Source: Oscillospiraceae bacterium (GTDB lineage: Bacteria > Bacillota > Clostridia > Oscillospirales > Ruminococcaceae). Taken from it: DNA of 10,713 nucleotides. Both the position numbers and the translations under genes were made by a program. Shown here piece after piece: positions 1 to 6,980 of the stretch (its first letter is position 1; each line of letters begins with the position of its first letter). The notes beneath the pieces are model-generated. The model saw nothing but the letters and a program-made list of their open reading frames with translations, searched no databases and was not told the origin of the DNA. Location: positions 1 through 10,713 of the forward strand of contig JAISLG010000081.1 of the NCBI GenBank assembly GCA_031260615.1, given 5' to 3'.

Positions 1-144
1 TCTGTTACCGCGATAAAACGCACCGTGGAACTATAAACAACTGTAAGGTTTGCCCCTCAACGCCGTTCCCAAAACTTCCCTCTAACCCCAAAACTATGTG
101 AAAATTTCGTGTATAATTATTGTAATTTTGATTAAACTTTTTCC

Positions 145-172
145 TTGAAAAAAAATTCGGCTGGATTATAAT
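145..172 (+). promoter_or_regulatory. SigA-type promoter for the GH18 gene
   Basis: TTGAAA (145-150) and TATAAT (167-172) are separated by 16 bp, close to the vegetative consensus, in an AT-rich setting. Transcription would start near 179 and give a leader of about 140 nt. A second TATAAT at 112-117 has no recognisable -35 box. Confidence 0.6.
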
Positions 173-283
173 TAAATGTGAATAAACAGGTGGAAGTCGA
201 ACCTATATTCAAGTCGGTGTGTTGTGCGCCGTGTTGCGTGTTATGCCGTAATGCGGAATATCGCCTTGGATACAGGTTTGCAG

Positions 284-309
284 TCCCTTTGTTAATATAT
301 TGAAAGGGA
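284..309 (+). promoter_or_regulatory. Hairpin covering the SD-like sequence of the GH18 gene
   Basis: TCCCTTT (284-290) is the exact reverse complement of AAAGGGA (303-309), with a 12-nt AU-rich loop. AAAGGGA is the only Shine-Dalgarno-like sequence upstream of the ATG at 322, and its spacing of about 12 nt is long. The hairpin would mask ribosome binding. A 7-bp stem is short, so a regulatory role is inferred. Confidence 0.35.
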
Positions 310-321
310 AGTCTTAACCAA

Positions 322-3300
322 ATGAAACTTAAACGTAAAGTTTCCGCTTTTCTCGCGGCAATGGTCGCGGCGGGCAGTATAACCGTACCCGCCTCCGCCC
401 CCGTTTACGCGGCAAAAGCAAGCGGCGCATCTGTCCCGTATTCGCTCGCGGCTAACGGCGGTTACCGTTCCGTGACCTATTACGGCGATTGGTCGATTTA
501 TGACGGCTCGGAAGATTACTTCTGGCCCGCCGCAATCCCCGCTGACCAACTCACGCATATCAATATCGCGTTCCTCGACCTCGACAAGGACGGTAATGTC
601 CTTGCCACCGACCCTTACGCGCAGTATATGGCTCCGATGAACGACAAAGCCGGTACGAGTGAGGCAGATGAATCGGCGCAACTCTCGTATTGGACTACCG
701 TTTACGGGCTTGCTGACGGCGGCGATATTAACGGCGGTATGGTAAACGGGCTTATCGACCTCCGCAATAAATACCCAAACTTACGCCTTGGCATATCTGT
801 CGGCGGTTGGTCTAAATCGGGTGATTTTTCCGATGTTACCGCAGATAATACCAAACGCGCGAATGCCGTTGCCAACCTCGTCAAGATAACCGAAGTCCTA
901 AACCTCGACTTTATCGACATTGACTGGGAATACCCCGGCTCGTACCGTAAAGGCGATTTGCTCGACAACAGCAACGATGAGGGTACTCCGAACGCACGCC
1001 GCGACGATGGCAAAAACTTTGTTGAGTTCCTCAAAGACCTCAAAACAGCGCAAAACGCGCTCGCACTCAAAACGGGTAAAATATACGAGTTATCCTCCGC
1101 GCTCACGTCCACGCCGAGCAATTTCCTTAACGGCGCACTCGCATACCTCCCGAACAATGCATTCCCGTCCGACTACGACATTAAAAAAGGGCGCGGACAA
1201 ATAACCGCTACCCCCGAAGAATGGCGCGCGGCTACCACGGAATACGTCAATGGGATATTCACTTATCTCGACTTCGGGAACTTAATGACGTATGACCTTC
1301 GCGGCACTTGGGACAATACAACGGGACACCACACCGCGTTATACTCGCACCCTGAAAAAGATTTCGCGGACATTGCTGGTACGACAAATGCCGATGCCAA
1401 CGATGCCGAACTTGTAAACTTCTCCGCAGACAACCTTGTGCAGTTCCTATTGGGGCGCAAAGTTGACAGCGTGGGTAACACTATAATAGGACGGCTTGAT
1501 GCCGACCACGACGCATTCGACTTGTACATCGACAGCACCGTCAGCAGCCGAAAACTCGTAATCGGCGCGGCGTATTACTCTTACGGGTGGGGCAATGCCA
1601 AACCCGCAAGCGGCGAATTTGAAAACACGGATTTCCCGGGGCTGTTCCAAATAACCCACGAGGCAGAGGCGAATGCGGACGGCAGTAAAGGCACGGGCGC
1701 GAAAAACGAAGCGGCTGTTACCGAGGGTGACGGCGGTTACGCGGACGGCAAGTGGACTTATAACCACCTCCTTTACGGCGGAACAGACAGCGCGGGCAAG
1801 ACAATAAACAGCATATTCGATGTATACCCGAACATTCAAGAAAAGTGGGATGATACGGCAAAGGCAAGTTATCTGTACAGTGCCGACGGCGTATTTATCA
1901 CTTATGACAGCAAACAATCCGTGGCGGCAAAGGCAGATTACGTCAAAGCTAACAACCTCGGCGGTATAATCACTTGGATGGCAAGTGAGGACCACCAAGA
2001 CAGCAACAAAATACGCAACGAACTGACAAATACAATTAACCAAGGTTTGTGGGGGAGCACTCCCTTACAGAATTTTGAACTCGCCCCCGCATATTACGGC
2101 GACATAGCCGTGACAGGGAGCGGCTCGACAATCACAATCAAAAACAACAACAAGGTAAGCGCAAAGTCAATCAAATTGCATTTCCCGAACGCGGGTTCAA
2201 CGGGCAATGGGCTTGATATGGAGGCAAACGAGTTGCTGATGGCGGAAACCGTCGGTTACGCGTTGATGGCACCCGTAATCTATATCACGCTCAAAAGCGG
2301 AACATTATCGAACGTTGAAGTATCGGTAGACGGCTTTACGTTCAAAACGTTGGGCAACAACGTATACACCGTGTCCATTGACACCAACAAAGCTGGATAC
2401 GGCACGGGCTATATCGGCGCGGGCGAAACGTATACCATTAAACTTAGCGGCGCGACTTGGGCTGATGTCGAGAAAGTCGAGATAGCGGAGCGCGTTTATG
2501 ACGGCGAACACCCCGGATACAACACCGAGGGCGCGAAGGTAAACGCGGCAGTCGGCGACCCGACACCGAGCAAGATTACACTCGCCGCCGCCGTAATCGA
2601 ATTTGAAAACGGAGTCGGCAACTACGAGTACACGGGCAAGGCTATTGAGCCGAACTACACGGTTAAAATCGGCAATGATACCCTTACCGAGGGTACGGAT
2701 TACACGGGCGAATACCACAACAATACGGACGTGGGCGCGGCGTATGTCGAAATCACAGGCAAAGGCAAATACGAGGGTACCAAGCAACTCGTATACTCAA
2801 TCAACAAAGACGTACCCGATGTAACAACCCCGTCAACCACCGCAAAACCGAGCAATACCACACCCTCGTCAACGAGTGAAACGGGTGAAACGGGTGATAA
2901 TACAGACGAACCCGCCAGTAGTGACGACAACACTACCGAACCGTCTGCTACTACCAGTAATTCTCGTACTACTCGCACTAATTCTAATACTACGGCGAAC
3001 ACTGACGAACCCGAATCGACAGTAGGCACGGACGATACGAGCGACTCAGACGAACCGCCCGTTACGAACGAACCCACATCTGCAAGCGGCAATACACGCA
3101 CAAGCCGCTCAACCACGAGCGCGAACCCCGATACTACTGCCGCACCGTCAAGCACAGTAATCGGTGACATTGACGCGAACGGCGAATTTGAACTCCTTGA
3201 CATTGTTTTGGGAAAACAACTCATTGCAGGGTGGTCAAGCAAAAACTCGCAGAACGTAAAAATAACAATAATCAGCGTTGCTGTCCTCAAAATTGCGGAT

Positions 3301-5589
3301 ATGGACGGCTCGGCAAACCTCGACATCTACGACATTATCCTGTTGCAATTCCATTTTATAAATGGGACTGAGGACATACCTCCTCCGCCGCCCGTAGTCG
3401 AAACCACGGCTAATACAAGCACGACGGCGACAACCACTACGCGCGCAACCGCAAAACCGGGTACAGGCGATGTAACTGAACCGGGTACAGGCGATGTTAC
3501 AGAACCGGGTACAGGCACTACCCGTTCGTCGCGCACATCGGCAACCGCTACTACACGCGCAACCACAGGCAACGCTACTGAACCGCAAGATACTGACGAA
3601 ACAACCGAACCGCAAGAATCGCAAGAACCGCAAGATACTGACGAAACAACCGAACCCAACAACACAGACGATACAACCGCGTCACGCACCACACCACCTG
3701 CCACTACTACGGCTAAACAGCCGAGCGGCGAGGAAGTGGACAATTCCGTTCAAGAGAAACTTATCGCGAACGGACGGCGCGTAATCGGCTACTACACCGA
3801 TTGGGACGTTGTTGGGGAATTAGAGGACGACCCCACAACAGAGGATATTGACGAATCACGCGAAGCACGTCCTTACACGGAAGAGGATATTCCGTGGGGC
3901 AAACTCACGCACATCAACTATTCTTTCGGCATACTCGAAGGCAACAAATTGTCCTTGTCTAAGGTAGACATCGACAAACTCACGGCACTCGTGGCGAAAC
4001 GCGATGCTGTATCCCCGAACACAAAATTGCTTATCTCGGTAGGCGGCGCATCGGACAGCCCCGACCTCGTGAAGTTTATGCTCGCGGGCGAAAAGGCGTG
4101 GCAAGAATTTGCCGACAGTTGCGTAGACTTCCTGAACGAATACGGGTTTGACGGGATAGATATGGATATAGAATACCCGTCCGCGCTTTGGGTAACGGAT
4201 ACGGACGGAGATGCACACTACACGTTCTCCGACACGGAAGTTATGCAAATCTACCCGAACTTCGTGAAGTTTATCCACATTCTCCGCACGACCTTAAACA
4301 ATGCAAGCGCGAAAGAGAACCGCACAGGCGCGGCGCAATACCTCCTCACCGCGGCAGTTGCACCCTCCGCTTGGAACTTACGCGGACAGGGCGACAGCGA
4401 ATACGCTTGGGATTTAGATTTCGTGAATATAATGACGTACGACTTCTACGGTCCTTGGTCGGAACATTCTTGGCATAACTCCGCAATTTACGGCACGGAA
4501 ACCGAACCCGAAATGTACAATATGACGGACGAGGGTTACACCAAACCTTACGACCCCGCAATGGTCATTGCGTACGCGGTTGAATACTGGAAATCCGTTC
4601 TCCCTGCCGAACGTATCACAATCGGCGCACCGTATTACCTTCAAATGTGGACGAATTCCAACGGACTCGGCTCGACTGCTACGGGCAACGAAAATGAGAG
4701 CAGTGTTCCGATGTTGTGGGATTTGTACAACATAATAGGCAAAGACGGCAACGAATATTTCCGTGACGAGGGTGCAAAAGTGCCTTATGTCTACAACGCG
4801 GATACAAAAACATTCTACACGTTCGAGGACGAATGGGCTACCGAGGAGAAGATAAAATATATCCTCGCGCAAGGGCTTGGCGGATATATGACTTGGGAAT
4901 TGTCGGGCGACTTCTCGCTACTCGACGACGGCAAAACCTACGACCGCGGCGACACCCTTATAACAATTGCGGCGAACGGGCTTGCGAACGGCGCGGCAGT
5001 TAAGGCAAAGGTTGCACCCACCGCGCTTGCGGACTTCAAAATCGTAACTAATGCACTTAACCAAGCGGACGAAAACGGAAACGCGCAATCCCCTGCCGAT
5101 GGTGTAGGTTATCCTCCTTATATGACCCTCACCCTCACGAACAATACTGGCAAAGCGTGGGCGGCAGGCACAACAATCACTTTCCAAACCTCGAAATATA
5201 TGGCAATTCTCGTGAATGCAAAGTCACAAGCGGATTGGTCGTATAAAGCGGACGGGTTGCAATACACTGGCGACGAGTGGGAACTCGAAGGTATCAGCAA
5301 CACGGTAAGCGGCGATATACGGACGTACACGGCTAAACTTGACAAAGCCGTTGCGAACGGCGGTTCGATAACATTCGGGTTATGGACTTGGGGCTTGTAT
5401 GAGCAAAGCCACGAAACGGACATCTACTCGAAAATATCGGGCAACGCTGACGGTTCGCCGATGCCGAAAGGCGCACCTTGGGCGGGTACAGTCACCGACA
5501 GTATGCGCGGCGCACTACCATTCGCGGTGTATAACTTCACGGTTGACGGGAAATATTCCACACAGGAATACCCCGACTGGTATTATTGA
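322..5589 (+). CDS. Secreted double-GH18 chitinase-like protein with internal type I dockerin
   Basis: A 1755-residue exported protein, probably an endo-acting chitinase or related beta-N-acetylglucosaminidase hydrolysing beta-1,4-GlcNAc chains. Residues 1-30 form a signal peptide (KLKRK, hydrophobic core, VYA/A cleavage). GH18 domain 1 (about 47-580) has SVGGWS (159-164), the full DxxDxDxE motif D196-E203 with E203 as acid/base, MTYD (322-325) and the late Trp W552. A beta-rich module (about 585-740) and an Ig-like module of the clostridial YTG type (about 752-830) follow. A Thr/Ser-rich linker leads to a type I dockerin (947-1018) with two calcium loops, D949-D960 and D993-D1004. A second linker (about 1019-1145) leads to GH18 domain 2 (about 1152-1560): SVGG 1239-1242, D1277-E1284 with E1284, MTYD 1371-1374 and W1525. 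A C-terminal beta-rich module (about 1565-1755) may bind carbohydrate. The dockerin implies docking on a cohesin scaffold. Both catalytic motifs are intact, so both domains are probably active. The exact substrate (chitin, peptidoglycan or N-glycan) cannot be read from sequence. Confidence 0.93.
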   Translation: MKLKRKVSAFLAAMVAAGSITVPASAPVYAAKASGASVPYSLAANGGYRSVTYYGDWSIYDGSEDYFWPAAIPADQLTHINIAFLDLDKDGNVLATDPYAQYMAPMNDKAGTSEADESAQLSYWTTVYGLADGGDINGGMVNGLIDLRNKYPNLRLGISVGGWSKSGDFSDVTADNTKRANAVANLVKITEVLNLDFIDIDWEYPGSYRKGDLLDNSNDEGTPNARRDDGKNFVEFLKDLKTAQNALALKTGKIYELSSALTSTPSNFLNGALAYLPNNAFPSDYDIKKGRGQITATPEEWRAATTEYVNGIFTYLDFGNLMTYDLRGTWDNTTGHHTALYSHPEKDFADIAGTTNADANDAELVNFSADNLVQFLLGRKVDSVGNTIIGRLDADHDAFDLYIDSTVSSRKLVIGAAYYSYGWGNAKPASGEFENTDFPGLFQITHEAEANADGSKGTGAKNEAAVTEGDGGYADGKWTYNHLLYGGTDSAGKTINSIFDVYPNIQEKWDDTAKASYLYSADGVFITYDSKQSVAAKADYVKANNLGGIITWMASEDHQDSNKIRNELTNTINQGLWGSTPLQNFELAPAYYGDIAVTGSGSTITIKNNNKVSAKSIKLHFPNAGSTGNGLDMEANELLMAETVGYALMAPVIYITLKSGTLSNVEVSVDGFTFKTLGNNVYTVSIDTNKAGYGTGYIGAGETYTIKLSGATWADVEKVEIAERVYDGEHPGYNTEGAKVNAAVGDPTPSKITLAAAVIEFENGVGNYEYTGKAIEPNYTVKIGNDTLTEGTDYTGEYHNNTDVGAAYVEITGKGKYEGTKQLVYSINKDVPDVTTPSTTAKPSNTTPSSTSETGETGDNTDEPASSDDNTTEPSATTSNSRTTRTNSNTTANTDEPESTVGTDDTSDSDEPPVTNEPTSASGNTRTSRSTTSANPDTTAAPSSTVIGDIDANGEFELLDIVLGKQLIAGWSSKNSQNVKITIISVAVLKIADMDGSANLDIYDIILLQFHFINGTEDIPPPPPVVETTANTSTTATTTTRATAKPGTGDVTEPGTGDVTEPGTGTTRSSRTSATATTRATTGNATEPQDTDETTEPQESQEPQDTDETTEPNNTDDTTASRTTPPATTTAKQPSGEEVDNSVQEKLIANGRRVIGYYTDWDVVGELEDDPTTEDIDESREARPYTEEDIPWGKLTHINYSFGILEGNKLSLSKVDIDKLTALVAKRDAVSPNTKLLISVGGASDSPDLVKFMLAGEKAWQEFADSCVDFLNEYGFDGIDMDIEYPSALWVTDTDGDAHYTFSDTEVMQIYPNFVKFIHILRTTLNNASAKENRTGAAQYLLTAAVAPSAWNLRGQGDSEYAWDLDFVNIMTYDFYGPWSEHSWHNSAIYGTETEPEMYNMTDEGYTKPYDPAMVIAYAVEYWKSVLPAERITIGAPYYLQMWTNSNGLGSTATGNENESSVPMLWDLYNIIGKDGNEYFRDEGAKVPYVYNADTKTFYTFEDEWATEEKIKYILAQGLGGYMTWELSGDFSLLDDGKTYDRGDTLITIAANGLANGAAVKAKVAPTALADFKIVTNALNQADENGNAQSPADGVGYPPYMTLTLTNNTGKAWAAGTTITFQTSKYMAILVNAKSQADWSYKADGLQYTGDEWELEGISNTVSGDIRTYTAKLDKAVANGGSITFGLWTWGLYEQSHETDIYSKISGNADGSPMPKGAPWAGTVTDSMRGALPFAVYNFTVDGKYSTQEYPDWYY
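3457..3516 (+). repeat. 24-bp tandem repeat in the second Thr-rich linker
   Basis: Two copies (3457-3480, 3481-3504) and a half copy (3505-3516) of a 24-bp unit encode the 8-residue repeat PGTGDVTE. The copies differ at two bases, both silent. It lies in the flexible linker just after the dockerin and probably arose by slippage. Confidence 0.8.
3581..3656 (+). repeat. 45-bp direct repeat in the second Thr-rich linker
   Basis: The 31 bp at 3581-3611 recur identically at 3626-3656, a period of 45 bp (15 codons), encoding EPQDTDETTEP twice. This is acidic, Thr-rich linker upstream of the second GH18 domain. Perfect identity suggests recent duplication. Confidence 0.8.
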
Positions 5590-5600
5590 TATGCGCGTAT

Positions 5601-5656
5601 GCGCGTAACGCACAAAATGCTCCCCGTTATTGGGGAGCATTTTGTGCGTTACGCGC
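5601..5656. terminator. Perfect 25-bp inverted repeat, probable bidirectional terminator
   Basis: The arms 5601-5625 and 5632-5656 are perfect reverse complements around the 6-nt loop GTTATT. The inner part is a typical terminator: GCTCCCC/GGGGAGC flanked by AAAAT and ATTTT, so it would work in both directions. It begins 11 bp after the chitinase stop. The outer parts of the arms extend the stem well beyond what a terminator needs, and there is no uninterrupted U-tract after the full stem. A direct repeat ATGCGCGT (5591-5598, 5599-5606) overlaps the left arm. Confidence 0.75.
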
Positions 5657-5657
5657 C

Positions 5658-5685
5658 TTGACAAGGGGGATTTTTTCGATATAAT
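5658..5685 (+). promoter_or_regulatory. Near-consensus SigA promoter for hisA
   Basis: TTGACA (5658-5663), a 16-bp spacer and TATAAT (5680-5685). Both boxes are perfect. Transcription would start near 5692, giving a leader of about 25 nt before the ATG at 5717. The -35 box begins one base after the preceding inverted repeat ends, so this promoter is insulated from chitinase readthrough. Confidence 0.8.
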
Positions 5686-5716
5686 AAACCTTGTATGTAC
5701 AATAAATGAGGTGCAA

Positions 5717-6457
5717 ATGATAGTAATACCCGCGATAGACATTATCGACGGAGTACCCGTCAGGCTATACAAGGGGGACTACGCGACTGCGGGGAAAGTT
5801 GCCGACGATGTATTGGCAACGGCGCGTAAATTTGAGGAGGACGGCGCGACGTGTATACATATTGTAGACCTCGACGCCGCTAAAACCCCGAACAAAAACA
5901 ACAAAGACGTGATATTAGAGGTAATCAAGCAATCGAAAATACACATCAATGTGGGTGGCGGAATCCGCACAATAGACGACATCGAGGACTATTTGTCACA
6001 CGGCGCGTTTCGAGTAATACTCGGGACGGCGGCGGTAAATTCACCGAAGTTGGTGAAATACGCGGTGGGCGACTACGGTGCGCGAGTAGTAGTCGGGATA
6101 GATGCGCGTGACGGGAAAATAGCGGTGAACGGCTGGACTGAAAAAACCGAACTGAACTACGAGGAATTTGCAGTCGAGAACGCGAAACTCGGCGTGAAAT
6201 ACTTTGTATTCACGGACATCGAAAAGGACGGCGCATTATCAGGTGTAAATCACGAAGCGACCCGACAGTTAGCGAATAAAGTTGCCCTTTACGGGGCGCG
6301 TATAGTAGCGTCTGGTGGAGTGAAAGACATAGAGGACATTATTACCCTCCGCAACCGCCACATTTTCGGCGTAATATGCGGCAAGTCGCTATACAACGGG
6401 AACCTGTCACTACCCGAGGCAATCAAAGTTGCAAACGAGCCGACTGTTGCTATATAA
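5717..6457 (+). CDS. hisA: HisA, phosphoribosylformimino-AICAR-phosphate isomerase
   Basis: This cytoplasmic (beta/alpha)8-barrel enzyme converts ProFAR to PRFAR by an Amadori rearrangement, the fourth step of histidine synthesis. The 246 residues match the usual length. The start at 5717 gives MIVIPAIDIIDG with the catalytic Asp at residue 8, and GAGG (5708-5711) lies 5 nt upstream. GID129ARDGK carries the second catalytic Asp. VGGGIR (79-84), FTDIEKDGALSGVN (165-178) and ASGGV (198-202) form the two phosphate-binding halves of the barrel, and T166 matches the conserved Thr. HisF is excluded because the N-terminus lacks its CLD motif. Other his genes are not adjacent, so this is a lone copy with its own strong promoter. 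The next gene is convergent. Confidence 0.95.
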   Translation: MIVIPAIDIIDGVPVRLYKGDYATAGKVADDVLATARKFEEDGATCIHIVDLDAAKTPNKNNKDVILEVIKQSKIHINVGGGIRTIDDIEDYLSHGAFRVILGTAAVNSPKLVKYAVGDYGARVVVGIDARDGKIAVNGWTEKTELNYEEFAVENAKLGVKYFVFTDIEKDGALSGVNHEATRQLANKVALYGARIVASGGVKDIEDIITLRNRHIFGVICGKSLYNGNLSLPEAIKVANEPTVAI

Positions 6458-6464
6458 CACAATG

Positions 6465-6516
6465 GGCTAACTCGGGGGCTAACGAGGGGCAACGATTATT
6501 GGCTAACTCGGGGGCT
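6465..6516 (+). repeat. 16-bp direct repeat after hisA
   Basis: GGCTAACTCGGGGGCT occurs at 6465-6480 and again at 6501-6516, a 36-bp period. The second copy leads into the twin-hairpin unit and the first looks like a truncated start of the same unit. Between them lies AACGAGGGGCAACGA (6483-6497), whose reverse complement is repeated in the array at 6891-6944. Confidence 0.75.
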
Positions 6517-6850
6517 TTGCCCCCGAACCCCCAGCAGGGGGCTACGCGCCCCCTGCACCCTGCGGCAGCGTGACGCTGCACCCTTGAAGCGGCGAGGACA
6601 ACCAAATATATCCCGAGAGATGTAAGGGCAAATGCTTTGTATTGTGTTTCAGGCGGCAATTGAAATGAAACACCCCGATATTTATTTATCGGGGTGTTAT
6701 TGCCGTCACTTGTATTCGCAACAACCGAACCTCTCGGGATAAATTTGGTTGTCCTCGCAACTTCCAGCCCGTACGGCGAGTACCGCGAGGTCGAGGGGGC
6801 GCGTAGCCCCCTCGTGGGGGTTTGGGGGCAAAGCCCCCAACGTACCCCAA
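6501..6850. repeat. Large inverted repeat element with paired twin-hairpin ends
   Basis: The left arm (6501-6619) and right arm (6731-6850) are inverted copies of one another with some divergence. Each holds two GC-rich hairpins. On the left these are 6508-6526 (8-bp stem, TTT loop) and 6534-6556 (9-bp stem, TACGC loop). On the right, inverted, are 6792-6814 and 6822-6840. Next come about 30 bp of poorly matched spacer and then a strongly matched inner arm: 28 bp at 6592-6619 against 6731-6758 with one mismatch, plus a GAAG/CTTC pair further out. No ORF with a recognisable product is inside. This fits a MITE-like or other dispersed palindromic element, possibly also serving as the terminator region between convergent genes. 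Confidence 0.75.
6669..6698. terminator. Central hairpin of the inverted element, possible terminator
   Basis: A perfect 12-bp stem (6669-6680 with 6687-6698) around the loop TTTATT, with a CCCCG/CGGGG core. On the minus strand it is followed by TTTCATTT, a fair U-rich tail, so it could end transcripts of the minus-strand gene. The plus-strand tail (ATTGCCG) is weaker. CGGCAAT (6654-6660) and ATTGCCG (6699-6705) pair outside it, leaving an 8-nt bulge (6661-6668) on one side. Confidence 0.5.
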
Positions 6851-6890
6851 ATCCCTCGTAAGCCCGCCGAAGGCGGAAAAGCCACATTCG

Positions 6891-6944
6891 TTACCCCTCG
6901 CTGCCTCTCATTGCCCCTCGTTGCCTCTCGTTGCCCCTCGTTGC
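6891..6944. repeat. 10-bp tandem array
   Basis: Five full units start at 6891, 6901, 6911, 6921 and 6931 with a partial one at 6941. They alternate between TTGCCCCTCG and TTGCCTCTCG types, so the true period may be 20 bp. The array is non-coding and lies downstream of the stop of the minus-strand gene. Confidence 0.8.
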
Positions 6945-6980
6945 CTGTGTGTGTTATCTGTGTGTGTTGCCTGTGTGTTA
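6945..6980. repeat. 13-bp GT-rich tandem array ending in a stop codon
   Basis: CTGTGTGTGTTAT (6945-6957), CTGTGTGTGTTGC (6958-6970) and a partial third unit (6971-6980). The last three bases of the partial unit, TTA, are the stop codon (TAA) of the minus-strand gene. The array directly abuts the 10-bp array. Confidence 0.75.

Larger units (their letters stand above)
1..321. other. Upstream non-coding region and chitinase leader
   Basis: No convincing gene lies here. One plus-strand frame is open from base 1 to a TAA at 34-36 and could be the tail of an upstream gene, but 11 codons are too few to judge, and another frame is also open to about 105. The stretch from about 100 to 180 is AT-rich and holds the promoter described separately. 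From about 180 to 321 would be a leader of roughly 140 nt for the chitinase gene, long enough for control elements. Confidence 0.5.

Noticed and set aside
1..36. Open frame ending in TAA at 34-36, possible tail of an upstream gene
   Set aside because: Only 11 codons, no recognisable motif, and a second frame is open over the same bases.
1447..2043. Long open frames on the minus strand opposite the chitinase gene
   Set aside because: They are cysteine- and valine-rich mirror frames of a codon-biased gene, with no domain or SD site, and the plus-strand protein is unambiguous.
5630..5716. Upstream ATG at 5630 as the start of hisA
   Set aside because: It lies within the terminator loop and the extension spans the promoter. 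The start at 5717 has an SD site and gives the exact HisA N-terminus with Asp8.
6450..6887. Minus-strand open frame across the inverted repeat element
   Set aside because: Its codons follow the palindromic repeats and the protein is low-complexity, with no start signal or family match.
6891..6980. CRISPR array
   Set aside because: The units are 10-13 bp and directly adjacent, with no unique spacers and no cas genes.
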